In this document: in pieces, positions 16,814-26,037 of the stretch | Layout of the letters: each line of letters begins with the position of its first letter | Numbering within the stretch: the first letter of the stretch is position 1 | Assembly (NCBI RefSeq): GCF_021608265.1 | Contig: NZ_JAKIHP010000001.1 | Span: forward strand, 124,001-188,000 | Reading direction: 5' to 3' | Origin: Flavobacterium wongokense | GTDB lineage: Bacteria; Bacteroidota; Bacteroidia; Flavobacteriales; Flavobacteriaceae | Length of the DNA stretch: 64,000 nt | The notes under the pieces: generated by a model | Told to the model about the DNA's origin: nothing | What the model saw: only the letters and a program-made list of their open reading frames with translations | The model's database searches: none | Program-made: the position numbers and the translations under genes

Positions 16814-19800
16814 TTATCGCTTTACAACCCGAACAGTACTGGTTTGATCTTCCTGTGATACCACTACATTGTAAACACCCGTTGGATAATTATCTCCTAC
16901 AGATGTGCCCTTAAGGTCTGATATGGAAACATTTCTTTGTTCAATCAGCCTTCCGACGATATCGTAAACTTTTACATTTACCATTGACTGGCTTGATGTT
17001 TTAATATCAAGGTTAAAGTTATTTGCAAATGGGTTTGGGTATGCTATAGCTTTGAATGGCAATTGAATTTTAGTGCCTTCACTGCCATGGTTTCCTCCAC
17101 TTGAAGCCGTAAACAAATCACAAGCTGTAGAATAATCTCCAAAAACTCCATTTAATTTGATGGCAACGGAAATCTGGTAATTCTTATCGAGTTGTGCGAT
17201 GGAGAAATCACTCAGTTTGAAATGTGAGTAAGCTATTTCCCTTTCCTGTGAATTAATAACATCTTCTCCACTAACCTCCTCCAATAATACTTTGTAGTGA
17301 GGGAAACCTGGATAAGGCGTAATGTTCAATTGCTGCGTCAGCAATGTTGCTGTCGATAAACCACATTGAGACGGAACCAAACTGGTCGTCGGAAAGAATG
17401 GTGTAGTCACTTTACATTCCGGACCATAACCTGACCATATTGTTCCTCCGTTTACAACACTGTATTGAACCGAAATTGAGTAAGGAGTATTGTATGTTAA
17501 TGTGATTCCCTGAAACGCTGTTAATGAAGAGAAACGGCTTGCTACAACTGGTGTGTAGTAGTACGTTGGAGTCGGTCCGTTATCGGCAAACAATCGGATA
17601 CGGAATTGGTATCCACTTGCATAAGAAGCTGCTGCAGCTGAAATGTTTGAATTCAATGTAGAAACTTGCGAGCCACATGTAGGCGAAGCCATTGCAATTA
17701 AAGGAATTGATGGCGTATTTACCGTACATTCTGCTCCATAACCTGAATCAACAGGTAAGTTGGTAACAGGATCTATAAAGGTATACTGAACCGACACTTT
17801 GTAGCTTGATGAATACTGTAATGGAAATCCGGTAAAGGAATTGGCTCCCACAAAACGGGTTGCCGATTGTGAATAAGCATACGTTGGTGTTGGATTAGAG
17901 TCATTCACCCTGACACGGAAAGTATAACTGATGGCATTCAACCCTGGATTCGATGTAAGCGTTGAAGATAAAGAAGCCAGAGTAGCTCCACAATTTGCAG
18001 AATTCAATGTAACCAATTGAAGCGATGGTGAATTTACAGTAATCGTATTTCCTTCGAAAGGAAAAATAACATCATCGATAACTGCAGATGCGGTAATCGT
18101 ATATTGCGCATTATATGTATGAAGTGAAGCTGGAATTGTTACATAGCGTGAAGTCTGTATAATATCGGGAGCAGTAGTATTTGTAGTTAGGTTTTTGATT
18201 GAAAAACGATACTTAAGGCTTGTAGCTCCGGGATAGGTATAAAGTACTGCTGGCACTGCTGTTGACAATGAAGGCAGATTCATATTATTATAAGACGGTG
18301 TCATATTCACGATAATCGGTGCAAGCGCCCAAAGGTTAAATCCATCAGAAGCGTTAGCCGCAAAAAACAACTTTCCGTTAACATTGACAAGATTGATTGG
18401 GTCTGAGCTGTTAGTTCCGGGATTGATATCATTTACCAATACAGTTCCTGCAGCTGTACCATCGGTTTTCCATAATTCACGGCCATTAGTGTCATTAGTA
18501 GCAGCAAAATAGATATGGCCGCCAACTGTTGTTAACAAAGTTGGATTTGAACTATCTGACGCTGAAATATCCTTAACCATAACTGTTCCTGCAGTTGTGC
18601 CATCGGTTTTCCATAATTCGATGCCATTGATGCCGTCATTTGCCTGGAAATACAGATTGTTACCCAACACACTAAATTGCCCGGGAGTGGAATTCCCCGC
18701 TGTATTAATATCCTTTACCATCATTGTTCCTGCAGTTGTGCCATCGGTTTTCCATAATTCAAAGCCGTTGATGCCGTCATCTGCCTGAAAATAAAGATTG
18801 CTTCCCAAAACAAAAAATAGTGCAGGATTAGAACTCCCCGCTGCATTAATGTCCTTGACCATTACCGTACCAGCTTCCGTCCCATCCGTTTTCCATAATT
18901 CAAAACCATTAAAACCATCATTTGCCCTGAAAAACATAGTATTGCCCAATGCAAAAAAAGCACTTGGAAGAGAATTCGCCGTTCCCGGATTAATATCTTT
19001 TACCATTATGGTACCGGCTTCCGTGCCATCGGACTTCCACAGTTCGCGGCCATTGGTCCCGTTGTTGGCAGAAAAATACAGGGCATTTGCCCCAGCAGTA
19101 AACGTAGTAAGGTTTGAAGACGTGGAGCCAGGATTGATATCCTTAACCAGTATTGTGCCCGCTTCAGTGCCATCGGTTTTCCATAATTCCTGCGCATGAC
19201 TGTCATCGACTGCCCTGAAAAAGATACTATTGCCAAAAACGGTCAAACCACCAGTGTTGGAATCCAAATAATCTGGATTGATATCCTTTACCATAGCAGC
19301 AGCTCCTGTAGTAACATTCGCTTTCCATAGTTCAACCCCATAACCATCACTATAACCGTTATAAAAGACATTGTTTCCCAACATTTTGAATTCGGTTACA
19401 TTTACTTCAGAGTTTGCTACAAGTGTTGTCCCTGAAGCACTACCATCAGACTTCCATATCTGGTTATAAAATGGATCATCCTGAAGCGTCTTAAAAAATA
19501 AGGTCCCATTGAAATTTTGAAAAGTATACAAGTCAGATGCAAATGCGGTATTTGCAATATCCTTTACCATTACAGCCTCGGTTCCCGTACCATCGATTTT
19601 CCATAATTCCCTTCCATTTGATGCGCTTCCAGCACTAAAATACATAGTATTTCCATGAATCCCCAGTTTATAGGAATAATCAGCGCCATTTATAGTAACC
19701 GATTCTATCGTAGTGCCATCGGTTCTCCATAATAGATGGCTAATAGACTCAGCAAAATACAGATGAGTGTCCGTAACACTCAATTGAATGGGATAATGAA

Positions 19801-20875
19801 CTGAAGCCTGTACAGTGCCGGCTGCAGTACCATCGGTTTTCCATAATCCGGTACCATTTTCATCAGTTGCCCTGAAATACATTGTATTCCCTAAAACCGT
19901 TAGTTCTTCTGGATTGGAACTTCCGCCCACATAAATATCCTTAAACAAAACGGTTCCCGCGGTAGTCCCATCGGTTTTCCACAATTCACGATCACCGTCG
20001 GGATCCAAAGCATTGAAAAACAAGTTGTTGTCAAAAACCTTAAAGCCTCTTGGAAAGGAACTTGCTGTTCCCGGGACAATATCATACAGTATTACAGTTC
20101 CCGCGTCAGTGCCATCGGATTTCCATAGTTCACCTCCATTCTCATTGTCAAATGCTGAAAAATAGATGGCTCCGTTAAACAATGTCAAATATCCTATATT
20201 TGAACTACTTGCTCCGCTTTGAATATCCTTTACCATCACCGTACCCGCCTCTGTTCCGTCTGTTTTCCATAGTTCGTCACCATTGATTCCATCAGTAGCG
20301 CTAAAATAAAGAACGTCATTAAGAACAGCAGAACCACTTTCGTAGTAGTAACGTGGGTTAATATTTTTAAAAGGCACCGTTCCTGATTCAGTCCCGTCTG
20401 TTCTCCACAATTGGGTCCCATTACCGTCATCTGAGGTGAAGTATAAATAATCATGAAAGACAAATAACAAACGTATTTCAAAATCGTACGCATTGATTAC
20501 TTTTACAAGCTGCGTGCCTGCTGCAGTACCATCGCTTTTCCATAATTCGTTACCATTGACTCCGTCATTAGCACAAAAATATGCATTTCCTCCTAAAACC
20601 ATAAAATTGTTGGGATACGAACTGGCCGTTCCGGGGTTTATATCCTTAACCAATACTGTACCTGCGGCTGTGCCATCTGTTTTCCATAATTCCCTACCGT
20701 TGATATTGTCTGAAGCAATAAATAATGAGATCGTTCCCAATGCTGTGGAGAAATCCGGATCAGAGCTGTCGGAATAGTTTATGCCTCCAAAACCATCTTT
20801 TACCAGATAAGGGTTTTGCGCCTGTAAATTGTTGGCTATCGCTACAATCAGCAGAAGAAGTAGATATTTTTTCAT
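16814..20875 (-). CDS. ELWxxDGT-repeat secreted protein with T9SS type A sorting domain
   Basis: The product is 1353 residues. It has a signal peptide (KKYLLLLLIVAIANNLQAQ), then 17 repeats of about 46-48 residues with the core ELWKTDGTxAGTxxVKDINPG...LYFxAxDGxNG (residues about 61-855), likely forming beta-propeller-like blades. Three Cys-containing Ig-like repeats follow (SANCGATLASL, SPTCGSQVSTL, PSQCGLSTATL). The last 80 residues are a T9SS type A sorting domain (AYPNPFANNFNLDI, VKVYDIVGRLIEQ, GVYNVVVS, VRVVKR). It is expected at the cell surface or secreted. The middle repeats 7-11 are degenerate. A bidirectional terminator lies just past its stop codon. Confidence 0.9.
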   Translation of the reverse strand: MKKYLLLLLIVAIANNLQAQNPYLVKDGFGGINYSDSSDPDFSTALGTISLFIASDNINGRELWKTDGTAAGTVLVKDINPGTASSYPNNFMVLGGNAYFCANDGVNGNELWKSDGTAAGTQLVKVINAYDFEIRLLFVFHDYLYFTSDDGNGTQLWRTDGTESGTVPFKNINPRYYYESGSAVLNDVLYFSATDGINGDELWKTDGTEAGTVMVKDIQSGASSSNIGYLTLFNGAIYFSAFDNENGGELWKSDGTDAGTVILYDIVPGTASSFPRGFKVFDNNLFFNALDPDGDRELWKTDGTTAGTVLFKDIYVGGSSNPEELTVLGNTMYFRATDENGTGLWKTDGTAAGTVQASVHYPIQLSVTDTHLYFAESISHLLWRTDGTTIESVTINGADYSYKLGIHGNTMYFSAGSASNGRELWKIDGTGTEAVMVKDIANTAFASDLYTFQNFNGTLFFKTLQDDPFYNQIWKSDGSASGTTLVANSEVNVTEFKMLGNNVFYNGYSDGYGVELWKANVTTGAAAMVKDINPDYLDSNTGGLTVFGNSIFFRAVDDSHAQELWKTDGTEAGTILVKDINPGSTSSNLTTFTAGANALYFSANNGTNGRELWKSDGTEAGTIMVKDINPGTANSLPSAFFALGNTMFFRANDGFNGFELWKTDGTEAGTVMVKDINAAGSSNPALFFVLGSNLYFQADDGINGFELWKTDGTTAGTMMVKDINTAGNSTPGQFSVLGNNLYFQANDGINGIELWKTDGTTAGTVMVKDISASDSSNPTLLTTVGGHIYFAATNDTNGRELWKTDGTAAGTVLVNDINPGTNSSDPINLVNVNGKLFFAANASDGFNLWALAPIIVNMTPSYNNMNLPSLSTAVPAVLYTYPGATSLKYRFSIKNLTTNTTAPDIIQTSRYVTIPASLHTYNAQYTITASAVIDDVIFPFEGNTITVNSPSLQLVTLNSANCGATLASLSSTLTSNPGLNAISYTFRVRVNDSNPTPTYAYSQSATRFVGANSFTGFPLQYSSSYKVSVQYTFIDPVTNLPVDSGYGAECTVNTPSIPLIAMASPTCGSQVSTLNSNISAAAASYASGYQFRIRLFADNGPTPTYYYTPVVASRFSSLTAFQGITLTYNTPYSISVQYSVVNGGTIWSGYGPECKVTTPFFPTTSLVPSQCGLSTATLLTQQLNITPYPGFPHYKVLLEEVSGEDVINSQEREIAYSHFKLSDFSIAQLDKNYQISVAIKLNGVFGDYSTACDLFTASSGGNHGSEGTKIQLPFKAIAYPNPFANNFNLDIKTSSQSMVNVKVYDIVGRLIEQRNVSISDLKGTSVGDNYPTGVYNVVVSQEDQTSTVRVVKR
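18325..20692 (-). repeat. 17 tandem ELWxxDGT repeats
   Basis: Units of about 140 bp carry the repeated plus-strand phrase CCATCGGTTTTCCATAATTC. The units closest to the 3' end of the gene (plus coordinates 18440-19200) are most alike at the DNA level. Units around 19280-19850 are the most diverged. Confidence 0.85.
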
Positions 20876-21032
20876 AAGTCCTTTTTTTAGAAGTTAATAC
20901 CGTTTTGAAATTAAATAACTATCAGCTAGTTACTTCAAAATAACACACTTTAAAAACTAAGGACAATAGCGGTTTTCCCTAATAAATCAGAAAATCGGAT
21001 GAAAAGAAAAAATAATCGTTGAATGAAAATGT

Positions 21033-21653
21033 TTAAGACAAATAACCCAATCGCGCCACTTCACGCATCATTCCTGCTACGTTTTTTACATCGAGTTTTT
21101 GGAAAATGGATTTGCGGTGGTTCTCCACTGTATTTACTGAAATACCGAGCTGCGTTGCAATATCACTCGTAGTATATTCCAAGGCAATAAAATTTACTAT
21201 TTCTGTTTCGCGTTCGCTTAAAGTAACTTTGTGATGATCGGTTGGCCTTTTTACTAAAAAGGAATAATCATCGGGAACGGAAATAGTTCCGTTGTAAACA
21301 GCTTCAATCGCCATCGGTAAGTCTTCCAAATCCTGGTTTTTATTGACATAACCCCTTACACCTACAGCCAAAAGATTCTCTACCAAAACAGCGCTTGCCA
21401 ATGAAGTGAAAGCAATCATTTTGATATCGGGATAGTTTTTATTCAAATATTCATAAACTTCCAATCCGCGTACATCAATACCCAACAAGTCAACGATGAC
21501 CACATCAATATGCTGTTGATGATTTAGTTTTTCATATAATTCGCTCTTGGTTTTTGCCGAAAAAACTACAGCAATATTGGCCTGTTCGTTCAAAAAACTT
21601 TCCAAACTTCTTAATACTACCGGATGATCTTCAAATAAGGCTACTCTAATCAT
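21033..21653 (-). CDS. NarL/LuxR-type response regulator
   Basis: The product is 206 residues. The receiver domain (1 to about 120) has the acidic D9 and the likely phospho-acceptor D55 in VVIVDLLGID, the conserved Thr/Ser in IAFTS and the Lys in GYVNKN. The C-terminal LuxR-type HTH (about 140-200) has LSEREtEIVNFIALEYTTSDIA and ISVNTVENHRKSIFQKL. It lies 48 bp downstream of the TPR histidine kinase gene, so they form a two-component pair. Targets are unknown; the T9SS ELW-repeat gene downstream is a possible but unproven one. Confidence 0.9.
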   Translation of the reverse strand: MIRVALFEDHPVVLRSLESFLNEQANIAVVFSAKTKSELYEKLNHQQHIDVVIVDLLGIDVRGLEVYEYLNKNYPDIKMIAFTSLASAVLVENLLAVGVRGYVNKNQDLEDLPMAIEAVYNGTISVPDDYSFLVKRPTDHHKVTLSERETEIVNFIALEYTTSDIATQLGISVNTVENHRKSIFQKLDVKNVAGMMREVARLGYLS

Positions 21654-21701
21654 AACGCAAAATTGTGTCTTTTACTCGAATAAATATATAGCGGTTTTTC
21701 G

Positions 21702-23378
21702 TCAGGGAAGCACAATGCTGAAAGTACATCCCACATCCTCATTGTTTTCTACAGTAATAACCCCGTTGTTTTTCTGCATCAGTTCATAGGAAAGGTACAA
21801 TCCGATTCCGAATCCAGATTCGTGAAATGTTCCTAATCCCGGACTGATAGCCTGATTGAATAACTTATCCAATTTATTTTTCGGAATTCCTTTTCCATAA
21901 TCCCTTACTTTCAGTTTGTTATCCAAATAGGAAATTTCAATGACACTCTTAGGATTGGAAAATTTGATGGCATTGCTCATGATATTCCGAAATACTATTT
22001 TCAGCACTTCCTGAGGAAAATCGGTCTGGGTTTTAGTATCAAAGGAAATGGAAACTGTGAGTTCTTTTTCATCCAATTTCGATTTTAGCTGGCCGGCAAC
22101 TTCACTAACCAATGCATGGATTGAATACGGATTTTGCTTTCCGGCTTTTATCTTCAATTCTGTTTTTGCCCAGTCCAGAAGACTTTCCAACATCGCGTCC
22201 GATTGCTCCAGCTGCAGCCCAATTTCCTTAAGGTAAGCACCAACGGCATTATCTTCATTCTCTTTAACAGCATCATTGGAAAGCATTAATTTTAGCGTGG
22301 TTATTGGTCCCTTAAAATCATGCGATATGACCGAAAATATTTTCTGGTTCAACAGGTTGAGCCTCTGAAGTTCCTTATTGGCTGCTCTTTGTTTCCTATA
22401 GAATTTTATCAGGAAAAAAACCAGCAATAAGAAAATTACAATCACCGATATCGAACAGTATAAAATGATGCGCTGACGGTTAATCACCCCGTTATTTTTC
22501 TTATTGATCAGGCTTAGGGAAGCATTCTTTTGTGTCTTTAATTCGTTTTGATATTTTGCCTCGAGTTCATCAAGTTTTTCATTCCGAAGGTTAAAAGCAT
22601 ATTTCCCATCCAATAAAATGATGGTGTCATAAAGTTCAGTGGCTTCTTTATATTTCTTAGATGCCCTTAAAATGTCGTATTTCGATTTCCTGGCATTGAT
22701 GCTGTTGACCATCTCCTGGCATGAGTCAGCCAGCGAAATCGCTTTATCTACCAAGATGATTCCCTTTTTATAATTCCCTTCTTTACAGTATACAACAGCC
22801 ATTTTATTAAGGACTTGGGCGGACTTGCAAATATTTCCATACTGCCTGATTAAATGCAGTGCCTGTTCATATTCGGCTATACTCTTTGAATACTTTTTGT
22901 TGATTTCAAACCAATATCCTGTGATACAGTAATTATCAATATCATGATAACCGTCTGTTCCAATTTTTTTTGCCTGTACCGCATAACGGTTAGCTTCGTC
23001 GTATTTGAGTATCGTAAAATAAATGTCGGCTATATTAATCAGCAAGCGCTTTTTAAAAAGTTGGAACGAATTGGTATCATCACAATACTTAAGCCCTTGC
23101 CTGCTTATAGCTATAGCTTCCTCATAACGGCTGATGCGTTTGTAATAAATGCTTTTATACAGGTAAAAACCCGCTTTCTCATACTGGGTTAAGTTTTCCA
23201 ATTCCGAAAAACGAACGGTAAGCAGGTTGATGCTGTCAAACTTTTGTCCGCTTTCAAGACGTGAAAACTCATCCATAAAGATTTTTAAACGGACAGATTC
23301 GTTTTGACCGTAAGAAGAACTGATTCCTATCAGGAAGAATAAAAGGAAGCATAAAAAAATCGGGCTTTTTTCTCTCAT
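21702..23378 (-). CDS. TPR-containing sensor histidine kinase
   Basis: The product is about 558 residues using the ATG at 23378, which gives a normal signal peptide (REKSPIFLCFLLFFLIGISSSYGQ); a start 30 bp upstream is possible. Residues about 30-290 form TPR-like helical repeats in the periplasm. One membrane segment (IILYCSISVIVIFLLLVFFL) follows. The kinase core has the H-box FSVISHDFKGPITTLKL, the N-box VFRNIMSNAIKFS, the G1 box DYGKGIP and the G2 box GFGIGLYLS. It pairs with the response regulator encoded just downstream. The stimulus is unknown; a periplasmic TPR domain suggests protein or peptide sensing. Confidence 0.9.
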   Translation of the reverse strand: MREKSPIFLCFLLFFLIGISSSYGQNESVRLKIFMDEFSRLESGQKFDSINLLTVRFSELENLTQYEKAGFYLYKSIYYKRISRYEEAIAISRQGLKYCDDTNSFQLFKKRLLINIADIYFTILKYDEANRYAVQAKKIGTDGYHDIDNYCITGYWFEINKKYSKSIAEYEQALHLIRQYGNICKSAQVLNKMAVVYCKEGNYKKGIILVDKAISLADSCQEMVNSINARKSKYDILRASKKYKEATELYDTIILLDGKYAFNLRNEKLDELEAKYQNELKTQKNASLSLINKKNNGVINRQRIILYCSISVIVIFLLLVFFLIKFYRKQRAANKELQRLNLLNQKIFSVISHDFKGPITTLKLMLSNDAVKENEDNAVGAYLKEIGLQLEQSDAMLESLLDWAKTELKIKAGKQNPYSIHALVSEVAGQLKSKLDEKELTVSISFDTKTQTDFPQEVLKIVFRNIMSNAIKFSNPKSVIEISYLDNKLKVRDYGKGIPKNKLDKLFNQAISPGLGTFHESGFGIGLYLSYELMQKNNGVITVENNEDVGCTFSIVLP

Positions 23379-23492
23379 ACTGATGCAAAGTAATAAGAAA
23401 ATGAACAAATTACAATTTTAAGTTGCCTTATTGCTTTTTACCTTTCCGAAATAAAAATCCAAAAACACATTCCATATTCTAAATTGTTTCGA

Positions 23493-23500
23493 TAAATTTG
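23493..23500 (+). promoter_or_regulatory. promoter -7 element TAAATTTG
   Basis: TAAATTTG is a perfect TAnnTTTG match. It ends 18 bp before the TTG start at 23519 and overlaps an upstream TTG at 23498 that is therefore unlikely to be the start. Confidence 0.6.
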
Positions 23501-23518
23501 CGCTTCATTTTTTTAAAG

Positions 23519-24055
23519 TTGAAAAAAGAACTCATAGTCATAACTGGTGGTCCGGGAACCGGAAAAACCACAATCATCGATGCACTCATCGAACAGGGCT
23601 ATGCGTGTTTTCCCGAAATCTCAAGGCAGATAACACTTGAAGCCAAAAAACAGGGAATCGAACAATTGTTCCTGGAGAAGCCTTTGCTTTTTAGCGAATT
23701 GCTTTTGGAAGGCAGGAAAAAGCAACACCAACAGGCACATCAGGATGTTTCCGATATTGTTTTTATGGATCGTGGAATTCCCGATATACTTGCTTACATG
23801 CATTATATAGGCGATAGTTACCCTGCTTTTTTTGACCAGGCCAGCCGCGAACATGCTTACTCAAAAGTTTTTGTACTTCCGCCTTGGGAAGATATTTATG
23901 AAAGCGATGAAGCGCGTTATGAGAATTTCGAACAGGCCAAACTCATTTTCGATCACCTGATAGAGACTTATGAAAAATATGGCTACCAACTCATAGAAGT
24001 GCCATGCGGAACAGTTGAGGAACGCATCCAGTTTATCTTTAGTCAGCTTTCGTAA
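23519..24055 (+). CDS. AAA family ATPase / NadR-like P-loop protein
   Basis: The product is 178 residues and begins with a TTG codon (LKKELIVITGGPGTGKTT). The P-loop GGPGTGKT lies within the first 16 residues. A second motif (DIVFMDRGIPDILAYMHYIG) has the aspartate-arginine pair typical of AAA_28/kinase-like small ATPases. The C-terminal part has FVLPPWEDIYESDEARYENFEQA, a lid-like segment. The family resembles nucleoside-kinase-like NadR C-terminal domains; the substrate is not known. The next gene (recQ) starts 87 bp downstream. Confidence 0.75.
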   Translation: MKKELIVITGGPGTGKTTIIDALIEQGYACFPEISRQITLEAKKQGIEQLFLEKPLLFSELLLEGRKKQHQQAHQDVSDIVFMDRGIPDILAYMHYIGDSYPAFFDQASREHAYSKVFVLPPWEDIYESDEARYENFEQAKLIFDHLIETYEKYGYQLIEVPCGTVEERIQFIFSQLS

Positions 24056-24142
24056 TCCACTTTTGCTGTACCGGCAAACAAATCTTATTTCTTATCTTTA
24101 TACAGAAAATTGAATTAACTGATAATTCAGAACGAACAGCAC

Positions 24143-26035
24143 TTGGACAAAGCATTAGAAATCCTTGAAAAATATTGGAAACACAATGCTTTCCGTCATC
24201 CGCAGCAGGAAATCATAGCTTCTGTTTTGGATGGGAAAGACACTTTTGCGCTAATGCCGACCGGTGGCGGAAAATCGATTTGCTTTCAGGTTCCGGCGAT
24301 GATGCAGGATGGGATTTGCCTGGTCATTTCGCCTTTGATTGCGTTAATGAAAGATCAGGTCCAAAACCTGCAGAGCAAAGGAATAAAAGCCATTGCGCTT
24401 ACAGGCGGAATCCATCAGGATGAGATTATCGATTTATTGGACAACTGCCAGTTTGGAAATTACAAATTCCTCTACCTTTCACCCGAACGTTTGCAAAGCG
24501 ACTGGATTTTGGAACGGATTAAAAACCTTCCGATAAACCTTATCGCTATTGACGAAGCGCATTGTGTTTCACAATGGGGACACGATTTTCGTCCGGCCTA
24601 TTTAAAGATTGTCCAGCTTAAGGAATTTTTTCCTAAAGTTCCGTTTTTGGCATTGACCGCTTCGGCAACACTACGGGTTAAGGAAGACATCATCGCACAG
24701 TTAAAATTGGATAATCCGAATATTTTTTCCAAATCATTTTACCGGAACAATATTGCTTATATGGTTTTTGAAACCGAAGATAAACTGCATCTGCTGCTGC
24801 AAATCCTGTCCAAAAACCAGGAACCATCAATTGTATATGTGACCAATAGAAAAGCGTGTTCGGAAACCGTTCATCAATTGGAAAGCCTTGGTTTTACGGC
24901 AACATTTTATCATGGTGGCCTGACTTCAAAAGACAAGGAAAAGAATATGAAGCTTTGGATGGAAGAGAAAGTCCAGGTTATGGTTGCCACCAATGCTTTC
25001 GGAATGGGAATTGACAAAGGGAATGTCAAAACGATTATCCATTTACATCTGCCACAAAATCTTGAAAACTATTATCAGGAAACAGGCCGTGCCGGAAGGA
25101 ATGGCGACAAGGCTTTTGCGGTTTTACTCAATAATCCTTCGGATGTTTTACATGCTGAAGCGCAATTTTTAAGCATTTTGCCGGATAAGGCTTTTTTGAA
25201 TTTGGTTTTTGCCAAACTCTGCTCCTATTTCCAAATTGCGTATGGGGAAGGCATTGACGAGCAGTTTAGTTTCAATCTGAATCAGTTTTGTGGGAAATAT
25301 AATTTCCCAACATTAAAGACTTATAATGCGTTGCAGTTTTTGGACCGTCAGGGCGTGATTACCCTGTCACAGGAATTTTCGGAAAAAGTCAGCATCCAGT
25401 TTATCATTCCGTCCAAAGAAGTAATTCGGTACATGAGCCTTAATCCGAATGACGAGGAAATCATGTTGACCATCCTTCGAACATATCCTGGAGTTTATGA
25501 TATGCAGACGGCTTTTAATCCGACACTGATTGCCAAAAAATCGGGTTCGGATGAAAAAACAGTGCTGTTGCTTTTGCAGAAATTAAAGGAAAAACAGCTT
25601 ATTGATTTGATTGCCAAAAATAATGATGCGACGATTACATTAAATGAAGTCCGCGAAGACGAGCGAACCATCAACAGGATATCAAAACATCTCGAAGCTC
25701 AGAACAAATTAAAAACCGAACAGCTCAAAGCCGTATTATATTATAGTACTGAAACTAAAACCTGCAAGAATAAATTGCTGATGCGCTATTTTGGTGAAAC
25801 CATAAAAGAAGATTGTGGCATTTGTTCCTATTGTATTTCGAAAAGCAAAAAGAAATCAAATCCTGAAAATGTTTCCGATAAAATCCTGGAGTTATTAAAA
25901 ATGCAGGATTTCAATTCAAGAGATATTCAAAAGTTGACTAAACTTCCGAAAGACGATGTTATCTTTGCGCTTCAAAACCTATTGGAAAGTGATGCCATCA
26001 GCATCAAATCAAATAATTTATACTCCTTAAAATAA
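24143..26035 (+). CDS. recQ: ATP-dependent DNA helicase RecQ
   Basis: The product is 630 residues, begins with a TTG codon and matches RecQ from the first residues (ILEKYWKHNAFRHPQQEII). Motif I is LMPTGGGKS (about 37-45), motif II is DEAHCVSQWGHDFRP, and motif VI is QETGRAGRNG. The RecQ zinc domain has Cys residues in the C-terminal part (CKNKLLMRYFG...CGICSYC). There is no HRDC domain; the chain ends with a short winged-helix-like tail, so it is the shorter RecQ form common in Bacteroidota. It acts in replication fork repair and recombination. The fmt gene follows after 2 bp, so the two are co-transcribed. Confidence 0.95.
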   Translation: MDKALEILEKYWKHNAFRHPQQEIIASVLDGKDTFALMPTGGGKSICFQVPAMMQDGICLVISPLIALMKDQVQNLQSKGIKAIALTGGIHQDEIIDLLDNCQFGNYKFLYLSPERLQSDWILERIKNLPINLIAIDEAHCVSQWGHDFRPAYLKIVQLKEFFPKVPFLALTASATLRVKEDIIAQLKLDNPNIFSKSFYRNNIAYMVFETEDKLHLLLQILSKNQEPSIVYVTNRKACSETVHQLESLGFTATFYHGGLTSKDKEKNMKLWMEEKVQVMVATNAFGMGIDKGNVKTIIHLHLPQNLENYYQETGRAGRNGDKAFAVLLNNPSDVLHAEAQFLSILPDKAFLNLVFAKLCSYFQIAYGEGIDEQFSFNLNQFCGKYNFPTLKTYNALQFLDRQGVITLSQEFSEKVSIQFIIPSKEVIRYMSLNPNDEEIMLTILRTYPGVYDMQTAFNPTLIAKKSGSDEKTVLLLLQKLKEKQLIDLIAKNNDATITLNEVREDERTINRISKHLEAQNKLKTEQLKAVLYYSTETKTCKNKLLMRYFGETIKEDCGICSYCISKSKKKSNPENVSDKILELLKMQDFNSRDIQKLTKLPKDDVIFALQNLLESDAISIKSNNLYSLK

Positions 26036-26037
26036 GA

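Noticed and set aside
18597-19199. plus-strand ORFs of 63 and 133 codons inside the ELW-repeat gene
   Set aside because: They are antisense shadows of a repeated gene; the repeated DNA keeps the opposite frame open in each unit. The minus-strand product has a full signal peptide and sorting domain.
23400-23500. start of the AAA ATPase at a TTG at 23498
   Set aside because: That TTG lies inside the -7 promoter element TAAATTTG, so it would not be translated; the TTG at 23519 is preferred.
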